Positions 1 to 9,558 of a stretch of 62,000 nt of DNA are shown here, piece after piece. Positions within the stretch are counted from its first letter, which is position 1. Each line of letters starts with the position of its first letter. A program made the translations under genes and the position numbers. This DNA is from Adiantum capillus-veneris (lineage: Eukaryota > Streptophyta > Polypodiopsida > Polypodiales > Pteridaceae): contig CM043956.1 of NCBI GenBank assembly GCA_014529385.2, positions 65,722,620 to 65,784,619 of the forward strand, read 5' to 3'. Under the pieces are notes generated by a model. That model was not told the DNA's origin. It was given only the letters and a program-made list of their open reading frames with translations, and ran no database searches.

Positions 1-608
1 TAGATGGGAAAGGGGGAGGGTCAGAAAAACCTCCTGGTGGGGAAAATTCTTCTTCACCTTCTCATGCTCATCACCTTCATGCAAAGTATCCATTCCGCTT
101 CGGGTGATGACCATACATTGACATCTTTGGTTCTTAAGTTCACTAGGAACTTGGGTTCTTGTGGGTCTTGGGTTCTTGGGTTCTTGAGGTTCTTGAGGTT
201 CTTGAGTTCTTGAGGGTCTTGGGGTTCTTGAGGTTCTCGCGGTTCTTGAGGGTCTTGAGGTTCTTTTTTAGCTTGCAATCTGTGTTAGAGAAGGATCTTC
301 TCTTACCCGGGCTATTCTCTTCCCTGCGGGCGCACCCCTTGGCGGCCTTGCGCTCACACCAAGGTTGCTTTTCCCACCGCACGTCGATTGGTCGGCCGCT
401 AAGTGCACGGTCCGCTCGCAATAAGTGAGAAGAGAGCAAGGGGAGGCTGGACAAGCCCTTCTTTCTTGGGTTTCCTGTCACTCTTCAAAAGCACGATTAG
501 GAATCGACACGCCCAAGAGGTCTTGGGTTACGTGCGACCTCAACAAGCAAAACAAAAATTCTGTGGTTCTTGTGGTTCTTTCCTCCAGTGATATAGAACA
601 ATGCCAAA
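1..608 (-). mobile_element. 5' internal leader of an LTR retrotransposon running off the left edge
   Basis: Read on the minus strand, this lies immediately downstream of an LTR (622-1836) and its primer-binding site (609-620), so it is the untranslated leader of an element whose coding part would lie left of the window. No convincing gag reading frame is visible; the short open frames come from a minisatellite. The assignment rests on position next to the LTR and PBS. Confidence 0.6.
133..272. repeat. Minisatellite of GGTTCTTGA-type units
   Basis: About fourteen imperfect 9-10 bp units of the form GGTTCTTGAG / GGTTCTTGGG follow one another. Two related units recur near 565-580. The array lies in the leader of the left-edge element. 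It creates low-complexity open frames on both strands that should not be read as proteins. Confidence 0.85.
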
Positions 609-620
609 GCTTTGATACCA
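609..620 (-). promoter_or_regulatory. Primer-binding site, initiator Met-tRNA type
   Basis: The minus strand reads TGGTATCAAAGC, one base downstream of the LTR end at 622. It differs by one base from TGGTATCAGAGC, the initiator-Met-tRNA PBS found in the Ty3 elements of this window. It fixes the element orientation as minus. Confidence 0.8.
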
Positions 621-621
621 A

Positions 622-1836
622 TGTAAGGTGCCGCGGAAGTGAATGTTGAACTTTGCTCAAGATGAGTGCTCCGAACCGTGCTCAAGGTTCCTTTTACTTA
701 CGAAAGGGAGAGCCTTTTCCTTTAGTGAGAGAGTGCAAGTGATCACAAACAAAGTGGATAAGCACTGTGAATGAAGATGCTGAGACTGGGAGATAGAGAG
801 AGAAGAATACGACACCAGAATGTTGTTAAACCCTCGTCCGAAGGCCCCACTCTCTATGGCGAGAGCGGTCTACTATTGATTGCACAAATCTCTACAATGC
901 TTGGACTCGCCGAGATGTCGACAACGATGAGGACGACGACGAGACGGGCTGAAATCTGAAAATGCTAACGGCTGAAATCTGCAAATCTTTATCTGCTGAA
1001 TTTTGACTCTATGTCGGTGACGATGTCGATGGCGACGATGCAACGACGACGCGCTGAAAACGCAGATGCTGAAATCTGCGTTTTCCGGGCTGAAACTGCA
1101 AACTACGCTGGATCCGATCGTGCGGCAAGGATCTGCTGCCGGAAGGTGAGATCTGCGAGGTTTGGGACTTCTTCTACGGAGTCTTGATGCTGAAAACTGA
1201 AAACGCTGGTCTAGATCTGGGTTCCGTCGCGGTAGATCTGCAAAATGTTGGATGGTTATGCTGATGCAAAAACGCTAGGGCTGAAAACTGTCCTGCTGTG
1301 GAGAACTGCTAACGCTAGGGCTGATCTACTATCTTGCTGTTGCTGGGGCTGATCTGCAATGAAAAACGCCGGGGCTGAGTTCTTGATGGAAAAACGCTAG
1401 GTTGTTGATGCAGAAAACGCTAGGTGTCCTGTGGGGGTCCTGCTGAGAAGGTGCCTGTTGAACACGCGGTTCCTGCTGCCTCTTCTGCCCATAAGTGCTG
1501 GCGCTAGGTTTCCTTATATACATGCTTGGCTAATTTGCCCTACCCAGTTCCCAACAAAAGTCACTTAAAAATAATAAGTGAAAAATGTCAAAAAAAGGGA
1601 AACTAGGTCAATGAACTGTAAAAATGCTCCTGATGGGTTTTGATGGAAATCTGATGATCATGCTGTGTGCAACCAGAGGATATGCATCTACTCTTAAGTG
1701 TTTGGACATGCACGGTCTGCGAACAGACTCACAAAAGTGCCAGATCACTTCCTAATCTAAGCTGACTGAACTGAATTGAACCCTTGCCATGAAGTAGCTT
1801 GTCCACGTACACATAGGGTTAGATGTGCACGTGACA
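622..1836 (-). repeat. 5' LTR of the left-edge element (same family as 7401-10722)
   Basis: On the minus strand this 1215-bp unit begins TGTCACGTG and ends CTTACA, and a PBS follows one base later. It aligns in reverse with the LTR at 9559-10722: both contain the block around TGTCCAGACACTTA, the TTGTTGGGAAC block, a degenerate minisatellite of CAGCGTTTTT units, and a terminal segment ending CACCTTACA. The flanking bases at 1837-1841 are GACTA; the matching duplication would lie outside the window. Confidence 0.88.
955..1440. repeat. Degenerate minisatellite inside the LTR (AAAACGCTAGGGCTG units)
   Basis: Repeated variants of GCTGAAATCTG and AAAACGCTAGGGCTG fill this part of the LTR. The same units, in the opposite direction, fill 9985-10250 of the related LTR. 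Different unit numbers account for much of the length difference between the two LTRs (1215 and 1164 bp). Confidence 0.75.
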
Positions 1837-2128
1837 GACTATTTGTGTTTCTTGCATGGTTTACAGATACCATTAGAATTTGATTTTCTTCTTTAGGGAA
1901 TCGGATATGCTTTGTCGAGAAAACTAGTTACTCTCCAAAATGCTCCCAATTCCTCATCCTTACACTCTTCTTTACCTTTTGTCTTAAATGGCTTCAATTT
2001 ATTGTTGAATACTTTGTATATCGTGTGGCCTCGTCGGCTCATTATTAGGCCCTTATGGTAGCTATCGCTTCCTCTTTATGATGTCTATGATCTCATCATG
2101 AAATTCCTGCTTAGCAATGTCCAATATC
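1837..2128 (-). pseudogene. Decayed gag-like fragment (downstream part)
   Basis: On the minus strand a frame reads ILDIAKQEFHDEIIDIIKRK before stops appear. Its upstream half lies at 5264 onward: if the LTR element between them and one copy of the ATATC duplication are removed, the frame runs through without a break. The style resembles gag/protease polyproteins of plant LTR retrotransposons. The region below about 2040 has too many stops to interpret. The family assignment is inference; the interruption by the LTR element is seen directly. Confidence 0.5.
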
Positions 2129-2909
2129 TGTAACAAACTGCTGACGTGTCGACCTACTGAAGAACGGAGCTACTGGTCGAGGGGCCTAAACCCTAAGAAG
2201 AACAAGCAACAGAAGAAGTGTCACAGAGTGAGGACGTGGTTGCCTGAGAGCAGAAACCCTAACTGCTGAAACCCTAATTCTGGAAACCCTAACCCTAAAA
2301 CCTGCAAACCCTAATTTCTGCCAGAAACCCTAACTGTTGAAACCCTAACCCTAAAACCTGCAAACCCTAATTTTTGCCAGAAACCCTAACTGCTGAAACC
2401 CTAATTCTGGAAACTCTAACCCTAAAACCTGCAAACCCTAATTTCTGCTGCCAGAAACCCTAAAACTGCAGAAACCCTAATCCTAACCCTAAGGACAGAT
2501 TTCTGCGTTTTGCGACGTGGCAGGCTGTACGGATTTCCATGATTTCCATGATTTACGCTGGCAGCTTTTTGGCTTTGCTTTTGAACCAGAAGCTTTTGAG
2601 TTTTAAAGGCTTTTTACTATAACTGCTTTTCAGGCCAAGGGCCTTTAAATATGAGGCTAGGGCTCATTCTCTGGCATGCTTCAGTACGAAGGTGCAGAGT
2701 CTGGAGTAGCGGCTTGTACTGTGTTGATGCAATATAAAGAAATACCGAAAGGGGCGCCAAGGTTTGGGGCCAATACTCTCTGGGGTGGAATTCCGCCACT
2801 CCGTGTCGCGTGTCGTCTCTCTCTCCATTTCAGTTCAGTTGTTATTTGAAGTGCTTAAAGTTGTTCAGTCTGTTCTTTTCTATTGGCACGTGGTGCCCGC
2901 CTTGTGACA
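2129..2909 (+). repeat. 5' LTR of the non-autonomous element
   Basis: Begins TGTAACAAACTGCTGACG and ends CTTGTGACA, 781 bp. It carries a telobox array, then a TTTAAATATGAGGC block that could hold the promoter, then AAATACCGAAAGGGGCGCC and TTTGGGGCCAATA motifs that recur in every Ty3 LTR here. It is longer than its partner (714 bp), mainly because of extra AAACCCTAA-type units. Confidence 0.92.
2268..2495 (+). repeat. Telobox (AAACCCTAA) array in the LTR
   Basis: Roughly fifteen to twenty CCCTAA or AAACCCTAA units are spaced by CTGCTG, TTCTGG and similar short linkers. This is not a perfect telomere array. It matches the plant telo-box promoter element in repeated form. The partner LTR has a shorter array at 4674-4857, and Ty3-b LTRs have one at 37503-37613 and 48657-48750. 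Confidence 0.88.
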
Positions 2910-2910
2910 G

Positions 2911-2922
2911 TGGTATCAGAGC
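2911..2922 (+). promoter_or_regulatory. Primer-binding site TGGTATCAGAGC
   Basis: Lies one base after the end of the left LTR and is the exact initiator-Met-tRNA PBS also used by Ty3-a and Ty3-b. It gives the element plus orientation. Confidence 0.92.
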
Positions 2923-3768
2923 ATCAGGCGTGTGCTTTTCTGAAAGCATACCGGTCCCACAAAAGAGCAGACAAGCTTTATTCAAGGATATCTTCGCCCT
3001 CGAACCTGGACTTATTAGCCACTCCCACCCTTACCTCATCGCGCATCGGGCACGCTCCCGTCTTCACCGCAGTGTCTTACAGGGCATAAGCCAATTAAGA
3101 TCACTTGCAAGAGAATGATCCAGATTTGTTTCAAGTCATTGTTTTTCTCAGAAGCAGTGTCATGCAGATGTTGATGTCTACAGAAACCAAGCAACATACT
3201 CCAAGTACTTGGCAAGCTTTCAAGAAAAAAAAAAACTTGCCCGAAGTTATATGGTTTCTAACATCTTCCTTCGGAGTGCAACTTCTGGCAGAGTGGGGTA
3301 TCCTTAAATGCTTGCCATAGAAACCCTAGCAGATTATAACTTGGAATTTCTCGATATCTCCCAGTAGATGTCTCTTCACAAGCAGGAGATCCAGTGTGAT
3401 TGCTATCTTGGGACTACCATCGCCGCCAAAGAAACACTGTTTGTCCAAGAGCTAATGGACCATGCCGTGCTCGGCTACAATCTTATGGAAGAAACCTAAT
3501 CCTGATTTTTTGTGTAGGTTTCAGGATGGAAAGTCAGTCGACTTTTCGAGCTCGATTGATGTCGAGATTGCTTTTTAAGTTTGAGTTCTGTTTGAGCTTG
3601 TTTGGTGATCGTGTTTGGAATTTGTTTGAAATGGATGGTATCTGTTTTGAACCTGTCTTGGTGCCGATTTGAATTGTTTGACTCTGGTTTTAATACTGGT
3701 TTCAATGATTGGTGATTTTACTCCCGGGTGGAGTAGTGAGAAATTATGTTTGAGAATGCTTGTTCATA

Positions 3769-4127
3769 CTCATGGCCCGGACCCTTGTGGTTATTTGCGG
3801 GGGGAGTATTGAATGATTGAAAAAGTGTTGTTGTTACTCATGGCCCGGACCCTTGTGGTTATTTACGGGGGGAGTATTGTTGTTGTTACTCATGGCCCGG
3901 ACCTGGATGGTTGTGTGGGAGGAGTATTAAGAAGTCTGAGCAGTGGTTACTCTCAGCACCTCCAAACGACGTAGGCTGCGGTCTGGGGGGCGTTTGGTTG
4001 TAAAAGGCCTCTATATCTCATGGCCCGGACCTTTTTAGGTTATTTGCGGGAGGAGTGATGAGGGAGTCGTTGAACAGCTCATGGCCCGGACCTGGATGGT
4101 TATTTGCGGGGGGAGTGCTCATTGGCG
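3769..4127 (+). repeat. Five-copy interior repeat with CTCATGGCCCGGACC core
   Basis: Copies of a roughly 45-bp unit (CTCATGGCCCGGACC, then TGGTTATTTGCGGGGGGAGT) start at 3769, 3837, 3889, 4017 and 4078. Spacing between copies varies from 52 to 128 bp. The unit is noncoding in all frames across copies. I do not recognise it; a packaging or RNA-structure role in a non-autonomous element is conceivable but is inference. Confidence 0.85.
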
Positions 4128-4330
4128 GCTTTATGTTTCTATGTCTTGTAACATGCATATGTGAGCATTTGTGTTGCATTGTGATGTGCAAACCACTGAA
4201 TATTTCTAATTGGATGAGATTGCCTGGGTATGTAATTTTAGTGCATCAAGACACCCGAGGAAGATCAGTACGGTTTGGGTGTGATGGCTAATTTTACTAC
4301 GCCGGAATATCAAGAGTTCCGATCTGGACG

Positions 4331-4434
4331 AAAGGAGAAGCTAACTCCTTGATCAAAACAGCCGATAGGAGCAGCTAATTCCTTGATCAAAAGAGCAGAA
4401 AGGAGAAGCTAACTCCTTAATAAAAAGAGCAAAC
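4331..4434 (+). repeat. Three tandem 35-bp units (GGAGAAGCTAACTCCTT type)
   Basis: Three imperfect units contain GGAG(A/C)AGCTAA(C/T)TCCTT followed by (G/A)AT(C/A)AAAA. Each has a self-complementary GGAG...CTCC element. Just downstream come three short CTTGGAATG(A/T)CCC repeats. All sit in the noncoding interior of the non-autonomous element. Confidence 0.7.
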
Positions 4435-4510
4435 TGATTGTCCCTTGGAATGTCCCTTGGAATGACCCTCGGAATTTTTTGAACTAACTTGAGTTGTTTT
4501 GCAGATATGC

Positions 4511-4549
4511 TGTAATCGCGGACGATTACTCTCTTTCAAGAAGGGGAGA
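4511..4549 (+). promoter_or_regulatory. Pre-PPT hairpin and polypurine tract
   Basis: GTAATCG and CGATTAC form a 7-bp stem with loop CGGA (4511-4530), followed by the purine-rich AAGAAGGGGAGA that abuts the right LTR. The same arrangement occurs before the 3' LTR of Ty3-b (48585-48623), of the 56.2-kb fragment, and, partly decayed, of Ty3-d. The PPT would prime plus-strand DNA synthesis; the role of the hairpin is unknown. Confidence 0.8.
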
Positions 4550-5263
4550 TGTAACAAACTGCTGACGTGTCGACCTACTGAAGAACGGAGCTATCGGTCG
4601 AGGGCCTAAACCCTAAGAAGAACAAGCAACAGAAGAAGTGTCACAGAGTGATGACGTGGTTGCCTGAGAGCAGAAACCCTAACTGCTGAAACCCTAATTC
4701 TGGAAACCCTAACCCTAAAACCTGCAAACCCTAATTTTTGCCAGAAACCCTAACTTCTGAAACCCTAATTCTGGAAACCCTAACCCTAAAACCTGCAAAC
4801 CCTAATTTCTGCTGCCAGAAACCCTAAAACTGCAGAAATCCTAATCCTAACCCTAAGTACAGATTTCTGTGTTTTGCGACGTGGCAGGCTGTACGGATTT
4901 CCATGATTTACGCTGGCAGCTTTTTGGCTTGCTTTTGAACCAGAAGCTTTTGAGTTTTAAAGGCTTTTTACTATAACTGCTTTTCAGGCCAAGGGCCTTT
5001 AAATATGAGGCTAGGGCTCATTCTCTGGCATGCTTCAGTACGAAGGTGCAGAGTCTGGAGTAGCGGCTTGTACTGTGTTGATGCAATATAAAGAAATACC
5101 GAAAGGGGCGCCAAGGTTTGGGGCCAATACTCTCTGGGGTGGAATTCCGCCACTCCGTGTCGCGTGTCGTCTCTCTCTCCATTTCAGTTCAGTTGTTATT
5201 TGAAGTGCTTAAAGTTGTTCAATCTGTTCTTTTCTATTGGCACGTGGTGCCCGCCTTGTGACA
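4550..5263 (+). repeat. 3' LTR of the non-autonomous element
   Basis: 714-bp direct copy of 2129-2909, beginning TGTAACAAACTGCTGACG and ending CTTGTGACA, then the duplicated target bases ATATC. It differs from the 5' LTR in telobox number, one missing ATTTCCATG unit and scattered substitutions. Confidence 0.92.
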
Positions 5264-7015
5264 ATATCTCCCCCAAAGTAAACTCCACCTTGTTGTTAAG
5301 AATTTTCTTCTCCAACAAGTTCTAGCTTGAGCTTTCAATTTGTAAGATGGACCTTGTGTTATACCGGGTTTCTTTTCTCTTTGGGCCTTCTCCATTGGAA
5401 TCTCCGGTGAGTCTTGAGGCACACTTGAATTCGTCTCCCCTTCTTTTTGATTGCTAAACTCAGGTGCTCTTTGGTTAAGCATCATCATAGAATTCAACTG
5501 AAAGTTATTTTCCACTTGTACTTCATAAGTTAGTGCTTCAACAATATTAGCGTTCATATCTTCCAATACCTTGAGTTGGTCTTGAGAGGTAAACCGGTTT
5601 ACTTTAAATTAATCATCCTATCCTTTCAAAAAATCAAATTCTGGCTTATAGCATCATTTAAGTTGTTGCAATCTTTTCGTATGCTATCACACCACGTGCA
5701 ACGGAAAGTACTACTTTCTTGGTGTGGCGGCCGTTGGATTGGCCCTGTTGTAGAGCCCTTTTCATTTAACCAAACAGACAAGTTCAATCCTTGAATGCCC
5801 TTATTAAATTCGTCCAAAATCGGTTCATTCGCCTTCTATCCTTTGTCTTTAGGTTGCACAGGTAAGTCCTCATCAATAGTTTCAACATTGGTACCCGCAA
5901 CAATCAATTGATTTCCTTGCTTTTACCTTTTTACAATCATGTTAAATTCCTCTGTAGTCTCCTTCCAATCTGTTTTCAATCGCAATTCATTTGTAGGATC
6001 CTCTAAAACATAGTCACATGAAGCAGGGTTTCGGGGGGCCGAAACGGAAATGTCGTTTCCTCATTGTTTCGGATCGGAAGAAACTCCGTTTCAGACCTTT
6101 TTTAAAGATCGATTTGGGGAAAGACACGATCTTTTCTAGGTTACTATTTTTACGAGCAATTTTGTGGGCAAAGCTTTAAGCGTGAAGAGCAAGTGTGTGC
6201 ACACATGAAAAGGTAAACTCTTGTAGCTTATGGGCAATCATACATATTGACCTATGACATGTATAATGTATCTTGTAAGTTGTACCTTGGTTTGACCTGT
6301 GACATGTATAATGTATCTTGTAAGTTGTATCTTGGTTTGACACTATGTAGTATGAAGATATAGTTTTTGGTTTGAAAACACTCTATGAAGTAACTTGTAG
6401 GCTCGTAGACTGTAGATTTACGGTTTACGATTTCTTTTTCTGAAGCATTAAGTTTGAAACTTTTCAATAATGACTTGTGTGTTTCAATTATAAATGCTCC
6501 TATAACCCCTTCATAGGCTACTTGTTTTATGAAAGACATTGTTTATAAATTAAAAAAAGAAAATGCCGTTTCTTGATCGTTCTTGCCTTGGACAAAACTC
6601 CGAAACATTGTTTTTTGTTTCTGTTTCGGGTGGTGACTACGTTCGAAAAGATCTATCAAACTCTTCTAGAGCCTTTAATCTATAATCTGCCTCAAAAGTT
6701 TTACCTTATCCAGAACGAAAGACTCTCTCTCTCATTAGTAAATAGTTGATCGAACCTCTTTTCAAATACTAGTAAAAATTCTGAAGCAAATAGACCTTTG
6801 TTGTCTTGTTAAATCCACTTTATGAAGCTCTGCTTTGTAACCCTCTCCTTGTCTTCAATGAGATATTCCTCTCTCCAAGTTTTCTTAAACTCTGTCAAAG
6901 CCGTTCCATGTGTGGTTCGAATTTCTTCAACACGTCCTTGAAATTTCAGAACGACAATCAAAGCAAAATTTTCCACTGCTTTCAATCCCTCTTATCTCTT
7001 TTATCTGCCATAGTC
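5264..7015 (-). pseudogene. Decayed gag-like gene of an LTR retrotransposon (upstream part)
   Basis: On the minus strand a broken frame starts near an ATG at about 7015 (MADKRDKRD), continues through ALEEFDRSF, resumes after a 625-bp insert at DPTNELRLKTDWKETTEEFN, and passes a Cys-containing stretch FRCTWCDSIRKDC near 5700. It then runs through PSYKLKAQ and, after a frameshift, VEFTLGEI into the fragment left of the LTR element. Many stops and frameshifts mean it is dead. The order resembles gag/zinc/protease-spacer regions of plant LTR retrotransposons, but no reverse transcriptase is present to confirm a family. It is the oldest layer of this nest. Confidence 0.5.
6013..6637. mobile_element. 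TA-flanked GAAAC-rich insert, possible MITE
   Basis: A 625-bp segment with GTCAC/GTGAC ends is flanked by TA on both sides (6011-6012 and 6638-6639). Removing it with one TA restores the gag-like minus-strand frame exactly. The ends are rich in GTTTCGG/CCGAAAC. It contains a 45-bp direct duplication (about 6250-6345, unit with GACATGTATAATGTATCTTG). TA duplication with short inverted ends suggests a mariner/Stowaway-like element, but the inverted repeat beyond 5 bp is weak. Confidence 0.4.
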
Positions 7016-7395
7016 AGTTCATAAATTTTGAAAAATTTGTAAATATTTCGTCTCTCAAGCTGACCTAATTTATCAATTACCACCTGTCTTGTTTTCTAAA
7101 TCCAACTTACCATATCCCTTACAAAACTATGATTAATCACCAGCTGATGATGAAAATGCTGTTGGGGTAAGATTGCCGTATGTTGCAAACCATTTTCTTG
7201 TCTGTTGGCCGACATGGCTTACCTTCTCACCCTGGTTGTTTCGTGTTGGGTTCATCAAAAAGATGTTAGGAAATGACTGTGGCCATGAGAGGAGTTAAGC
7301 TAGATTAATTATGAGTGCAAGACGACTATTTAGAATTATAATAGACTATTTACAGATGCTCAAAGAGAAAGAGAAGATTAGGAAAGATTAAGAGC
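7016..7395. other. Unassigned 380-bp stretch
   Basis: AT-rich sequence between the start of the gag-like pseudogene and the next LTR element. A short minus-strand frame (7160-7260) could belong to the upstream end of the pseudogene, but no motif supports this. I see nothing else. Confidence 0.4.
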
Positions 7396-7400
7396 CAACA

Positions 7401-7829
7401 TGTCACGTGACACATCCGACCCTATGTCTCCGTGGACAAGCTACAGCATGACCAGGGTTTAGTTCAGTCAAGTCTAGAATAGGAAGTGATTTGGCACTTT
7501 TGTGAGTCTGTTCTTGCAGACCGTGCATGTCCAGACACTTAGATTAGATGCATATCCTCCGGTTGCTCACAACATGATCATCAACATTCCCATCAGAATC
7601 CATCAGGGGAATTTTCCAGTGCACTTAACCTATTTTCCCTATTTTTGACATTTTTTACTCATTTATTAAGTGACTTTTGTTGGGAACTAGGTAGGGCAAT
7701 TTTGCTAAGATCATATATAAGCAAACCAAGGCTAGCACTATCTGGCAAAAGAAGAAAGAGCATCAGGCACTCAAGTGCAGCAGGCCCTCTAGAGACCCTT
7801 CTCAGCAAGACGGCCCTCACCATAGCCAA
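7401..7829 (+). repeat. Truncated 5' LTR
   Basis: Begins TGTCACGTGACACATCC and follows the 3' LTR through TTTTGTTGGGAAC and GACCCTTCTCAG(T/C)AAGACG to CACCATAGCC. Similarity then ends abruptly where the 3' LTR enters its CAGCGTTTTT minisatellite. The breakpoint is therefore at the edge of a repeat array. Confidence 0.85.
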
Positions 7830-8692
7830 AAGTGACTCTCCCCTTGTCATTCGTGGAGAGCAAGTTGTTCATTCTCCATCTCTCATTTCTAATGTGCAGG
7901 CAAAGATTGCCAAGATTGAGGAGAAGGAGACTCTCTCAGTGTCTTCTTCTCCAAAGCATGACACACAGGATTTGCATGATGATTTTGAATGATAATGATG
8001 AGCATGATGATTTGGATGCCAATGACAAGCATGATGATTTGCACGATCAAGATGTGATTTCTCACAAGCATGATGATTTGTATGATCAAAACGTGATTGT
8101 TCACAAGGATGATGGTTTAGTTGATGCTTTTTCTAGCGAAGCTAACCTCGTTGCAGATTCGATCGATCACGAAGAATCGATCTTGGCTCTCGAGTCGAGG
8201 TCCAAAGAACCCCCACAGGAAGATTCGATCGCTCAGGAAGAACCGATCTTGGCTCTCAAGTCGAGCTTCAAAGAACCCTCTCAGGAAGTACTATGTATTC
8301 ACATGATTAGTCAGCATGCAGTGTTCGAGTGTTTCTTTCGTGATTGTTTCCTGTATTTTCTTCTGCGTCTTTATGTGATCCCTTTTCCTAGGCATGACAT
8401 ATTGTACGTTGAGCACTTTTCTTTCAGGAATGAGCACGGATGTATGCGGATTATTCATGAAAATCTGAAAAGTATGCATTCAAGGAAGTCACATTCCATG
8501 TCTCTTCCTTGGCACGACACAGTCGTAGAAAGAGCACAAGAAAGTTTAAGCATCAAGCATGGGCATTTCCGTTGTGAATTGCCACAGTTGATTGATTTAG
8601 ATCAGAAAGACACTATTCGATCTCATTGTTTGCGTGTGTGTGGTGAACGGTTTGGCACTCCGTCTATTTGTTCATTTACATTGCATGCATAG
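7830..8692 (+). pseudogene. Residual 3' coding region with KHDD repeats (unknown)
   Basis: An open frame of about 286 codons (from 7832) contains an acidic, His-rich stretch in which HDDL/HDDG-type tetrapeptides recur (DEHDDLDANDKHDDLHDQDV). A tandem 22-residue repeat follows, built on EESILALESRSKEPPQE and EEPILALKSSFKEPSQE. No catalytic motif is visible. It sits between a truncated LTR and the PPT, so it is the region downstream of, or at the end of, pol. The lower part (7880-7990) is read more plausibly in another frame. I do not recognise the family. Confidence 0.4.
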
Positions 8693-8824
8693 TCTTTGAG
8701 GAAGACGAGATTTTTTCGAGTCACTTTACATGGAATGAGTATGTTCATGTTTTTGAGTTGGAAGTGGTTTCAAAAATTTTCAGCCTCAGAGATTCTTGAA
8801 GAAGGTAGCCGCATGACTATAGAC

Positions 8825-9102
8825 CAGCGTGACATAAAAACGAGTTTCATGCAAATGAAACCCCGAAACCCCGAAACCTATGAAACGTTTTGCCGAAACG
8901 CATGAAACGGACATGCATTTTTTATGAAACGTTTAAAATTGGGGCTTTTTTTTCAGAAACTTTGTTAAATAGAAGTACTTTGCTAAATGAATCAATGATG
9001 CATCAGTTATGATTCATGAAACTAGTGGTTGTGTTTTAACTTTCATTAATATTGAACATCTCTTTGATCGTGCTTGCTTGAAGTCGCTTCTAAGCAGTGA
9101 GC

Positions 9103-9162
<60 letters not shown>

Positions 9163-9332
9163 GACATTAAAATCTAGAGTCATGTGTGCTACATTGTATA
9201 CATATTTATCATATTTTATTAATATATAATTTAATGTCGTTTATGAAACCTGTGTCATGTTTTTGACACTATGAAATGAAACGTTTCAAAACCTCGAAAC
9301 CCCGAAACCACGAAGCGTTTCATGTCACACTG
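8825..9332. mobile_element. hAT-like MITE, 508 bp
   Basis: The ends are inverted: the left reads CAGCGTGACAT and the right, reversed, CAGTGTGACAT, then both continue into GAAAC-rich sequence. An exact 8-bp duplication CTATAGAC flanks it (8817-8824 and 9333-9340). An 8-bp TSD with CA(G)...(C)TG ends is the hAT signature. It has no transposase frame. It is filled with GAAACG/CGTTTC words and a (CT)27 microsatellite at 9104-9158. Confidence 0.85.
9104..9158. repeat. (CT)n microsatellite within the MITE
   Basis: About 27 uninterrupted CT dinucleotides. It lies inside the hAT-like MITE, not at a LINE tail, unlike most other (CT/GA)n tracts in this window. Confidence 0.95.
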
Positions 9333-9340
9333 CTATAGAC

Positions 9341-9558
9341 GAAGTTGAGACATTGAAGGAGCCACAGAAGACTTTGTGTCGCTTTCGGCGCGGCCCAAAG
9401 AAGAAAGTGTTGCAGACCTTTATGAAGTTCAAGTACCGCATGACCCACACATCAGAGTGGGACGGCAAAGAGTCCTTTCCAAGATTCCGGATGCTATTGG
9501 CGATCTCCCTCGACGCCATACAGCTCGGTACCAGTATCTCACTTTGAAAAGGAGGGGA
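9341..9558 (+). pseudogene. C-terminal remnant of an element polyprotein and PPT
   Basis: A plus-strand frame from about 9376 reads VADLYEVQVPHDPHIRVGRQ, then DAIGDLPRRHTARYQYLTLK, and runs into the LTR. The terminal GAAAAGGAGGGGA at 9545-9557 is the polypurine tract directly before the 3' LTR. Before the MITE inserted, this stretch joined the coding remnant at about 8816. No conserved domain is identifiable in it. Confidence 0.5.

Larger units (their letters stand above)
2129..5263 (+). mobile_element. Non-autonomous LTR retrotransposon (LARD-like), 3.1 kb
   Basis: Two directly repeated LTRs (2129-2909 and 4550-5263) flank a 1.64-kb interior. A PBS follows the left LTR, a purine tract precedes the right LTR, and a 5-bp duplication ATATC flanks the whole (2124-2128 and 5264-5268). 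The interior encodes no gag, protease, reverse transcriptase or integrase and consists largely of short tandem repeats. It therefore must borrow proteins. It shares its PBS, LTR core and pre-PPT hairpin with the chromoviruses further right, which are the likely helpers. The two LTRs are nearly identical apart from telobox array length and small indels, suggesting a fairly recent insertion. Confidence 0.92.

Noticed and set aside
54-481. Pro/Gln/Glu- and Leu/Lys/Asn-rich open frames at the left edge
   Set aside because: Translation of the GGTTCTTGA minisatellite in different frames; no start context or homology.
2268-2495. Interstitial telomere
   Set aside because: Units are degenerate with regular linkers, and the same array recurs in the partner LTR; it is part of the LTR.
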